Made by a program: the position numbers and the translations under genes. From Pseudoduganella aquatica (lineage in GTDB: Bacteria > Pseudomonadota > Gammaproteobacteria > Burkholderiales > Burkholderiaceae_D), in NCBI RefSeq assembly GCF_009857595.1, contig NZ_WWCU01000001.1:1-64000 (forward strand): a DNA stretch of 64,000 nucleotides, in the 5' to 3' direction. Shown one piece after another: positions 62,615 through 64,000 of the stretch. How positions within the stretch are numbered: the first letter of the stretch is position 1; every line of letters begins with the position of its first letter. Under the pieces are notes generated by a model. That model was not told the DNA's origin. It saw only the letters and a program-made list of their open reading frames with translations, and ran no database searches.

Positions 62615-64000
62615 ATGGCAAACTACGTCTACACCATGAACCGCGTGGGCAAAATCGTCCCGCCCAAGCGCCAGATCCTCAAAGATATTTCGCTGTCCTT
62701 CTTCCCGGGCGCAAAGATCGGCGTGCTGGGCCTGAACGGCTCCGGTAAGTCGACCTTGCTGAAAATTATGGCCGGCATCGACACCGACATCCAGGGCGAA
62801 GCGCGCCCGATGCCGGGTCTGAACATCGGCTACCTGCCGCAGGAACCGCAGCTGGATCCGAACAAGACCGTGCGCCAGGAAGTGGAATCCGGCCTGGGCG
62901 AAGCGTTCGAGGCGCAAGCCAAGCTGGACGCCGTGTACGCCGCCTACGCCGAAGAAGACGCGGACTTCGACGCGCTGGCCGCCGAACAGGCGCGCCTGGA
63001 AGCGATCATCTCCTCCTCCGACGGCGGCAACCTGAACCTGCAGCTGGAAATGGCCGCCGACGCGCTGCGTCTGCCGCCCTGGGACCAGCAGATCAGCGTG
63101 CTGTCCGGTGGTGAAAAGCGCCGCGTGGCGCTGTGCAAGCTGCTGCTGTCCAAGCCGGACATGCTGCTGCTCGACGAACCAACCAACCACCTGGACGCGG
63201 AATCGGTGGAATGGCTGGAACAGTTCCTGGTGCGCTTCCCGGGCACCGTGGTCGGCATCACCCACGATCGCTACTTCCTGGACAACGCGGCAGAGTGGAT
63301 ACTGGAACTGGACCGCGGCAGCGGCATTCCATGGAAAGGCAACTACAGCTCCTGGCTGGACCAGAAACAGGCCCGCCTGAAGCAGGAAGAAGCCACCGAA
63401 TCGGCACGCCAGAAGGCGCTGCAGAAGGAATTGGAATGGTCGCGCCAGAATCCGAAAGCGCGCCAGGCCAAATCCAAGGCCCGCATGGCCCGCTTCAACG
63501 AGCTGAGCGAGCACGAATACCAGAAGCGCAACGAGACCCAGGAGATCTTCATCCCTGTGGCCGAGCGCTTGGGCAATGAAGTGATCGAGTTCAAGAACGT
63601 GTCGAAATCCTTCGGCGACCGCATGCTGATCGACAACCTGAGCTTCACGATTCCCGCCGGCGCCATCGTCGGCATTATCGGCCCCAACGGCGCAGGTAAG
63701 TCGACGCTGTTCAAGATGATCACCGGCAAGGAAACGCCGGACAGCGGCGAAGTCATCATCGGCAAGACCGCCAAGGTCTCCATCGTCGACCAGCACCGCG
63801 ACGCACTGTCCGACAGCAAGACCGTGTTCGAGGACGTGACCGGCGGCGCCGACATGCTGAGCGTGGGCCGCTTCGAAATGCCGTCGCGCGCCTACCTGGG
63901 CCGCTTCAACTTCAAGGGCGGCGACCAGCAAAAGATCGTCGGCAACCTGTCCGGCGGCGAGCGCGGCCGTCTGCACCTGGCGAAAACCCTGCTGATGGGC
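62615..64000 (+). CDS. ettA: Energy-dependent translational throttle protein EttA (partial, 3' end outside window)
   Basis: ABC-F ATPase that binds the ribosomal E site and tunes translation with ATP level. 462 codons are seen of about 555. ATPase 1: Walker A LGLNGSGKST near residue 40, signature LSGGEKRRVALCKLL, Walker B MLLLDEPTNHLD. The arm and linker include NYSSWLDQKQARLKQEE and the tRNA-mimic linker KARQAKSKARMARF. ATPase 2: GPNGAGKST and LSGGERGRLHLAKTL at the window end. Its start MANYVYTMNRVGK is typical of EttA. It runs off at base 64000. Confidence 0.95.
   Translation, partial: MANYVYTMNRVGKIVPPKRQILKDISLSFFPGAKIGVLGLNGSGKSTLLKIMAGIDTDIQGEARPMPGLNIGYLPQEPQLDPNKTVRQEVESGLGEAFEAQAKLDAVYAAYAEEDADFDALAAEQARLEAIISSSDGGNLNLQLEMAADALRLPPWDQQISVLSGGEKRRVALCKLLLSKPDMLLLDEPTNHLDAESVEWLEQFLVRFPGTVVGITHDRYFLDNAAEWILELDRGSGIPWKGNYSSWLDQKQARLKQEEATESARQKALQKELEWSRQNPKARQAKSKARMARFNELSEHEYQKRNETQEIFIPVAERLGNEVIEFKNVSKSFGDRMLIDNLSFTIPAGAIVGIIGPNGAGKSTLFKMITGKETPDSGEVIIGKTAKVSIVDQHRDALSDSKTVFEDVTGGADMLSVGRFEMPSRAYLGRFNFKGGDQQKIVGNLSGGERGRLHLAKTLLMG

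Noticed and set aside
1-64000. CRISPR arrays, rRNA or tRNA genes, prophage or conjugation genes
   Set aside because: No regularly spaced repeats, no clover-leaf tRNA sequences and no phage or transfer genes were seen.

Overview
The window is GC-rich, densely coded chromosomal DNA that looks like a betaproteobacterium of the order Burkholderiales, most likely the Oxalobacteraceae (Massilia, Duganella and relatives). The grounds are minCDE, hemA-prfA-prmC, a proteobacterial-type gshA, a DUF4148 protein, NtrC-type regulators, and codon use strongly biased to G/C at third positions. This placement is inference from gene content; there is no rRNA gene to confirm it. No tRNA, rRNA or CRISPR array was seen.

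Layout. 1-11.3 kb is housekeeping: the 3' end of metE, minCDE, an orphan winged-helix response regulator, hemA, prfA, dsbB, prmC, gshA and a histone-deacetylase-like amidohydrolase. 11.3-19.3 kb holds YceI, Rnk and two regulator-centred detoxification clusters. The first is a TetR repressor with two matching operators in front of two exported alpha/beta hydrolases. The second is a LysR regulator divergent from an SDR, followed by a GST and an MFS exporter. 19.4-24.8 kb is a cobalamin-riboswitch operon for an exported, membrane-anchored CobN-like chelatase, a MotA/TolQ/ExbB channel protein and a DUF2149 protein. 24.9-26.9 kb is a membrane protein plus a DCC thioredoxin-like protein.

26.9-33.4 kb is organised round a large winged-helix/ATPase/TPR regulator. 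The flanking gene sets (YqhD-like reductase plus VOC protein; Old Yellow Enzyme) carry the same 10-bp-phased direct-repeat element upstream, so they are probably its regulon. A degraded royal-jelly-protein gene and an Old Yellow Enzyme with an N-terminal deletion lie here. 33.5-37.2 kb has a chemoreceptor and a bufferin-type RiPP operon (precursor, MNIO enzyme, DUF2063 partner). 37.4-43.1 kb has a putatively exported CHAT peptidase with a small secreted partner, a lipoprotein and a LytTR two-component pair.

43.1-47.1 kb is a clearly AT-richer accessory island. It contains a duplicated 5' gene fragment, a broken secreted-protein gene, a zinc-ribbon membrane protein, a secreted coiled-coil protein and an IS30 element truncated against an IS21 fragment. 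47.1-64 kb returns to core-like DNA: ohr, a GNAT protein, an NtrY/NtrC-like pair divergent from a sigma-54-promoter operon encoding a MacAB-like exporter with two paralogous permeases, a double-FKBP lipoprotein, kup, rarD, a DUF5710 protein and the 5' part of ettA.

The most promising undescribed material is (1) the riboswitch-controlled exported CobN/ExbB/DUF2149 operon, (2) the three-part regulon of the 29.4-kb regulator, (3) the exported CHAT locus and (4) the 43-46 kb island genes.
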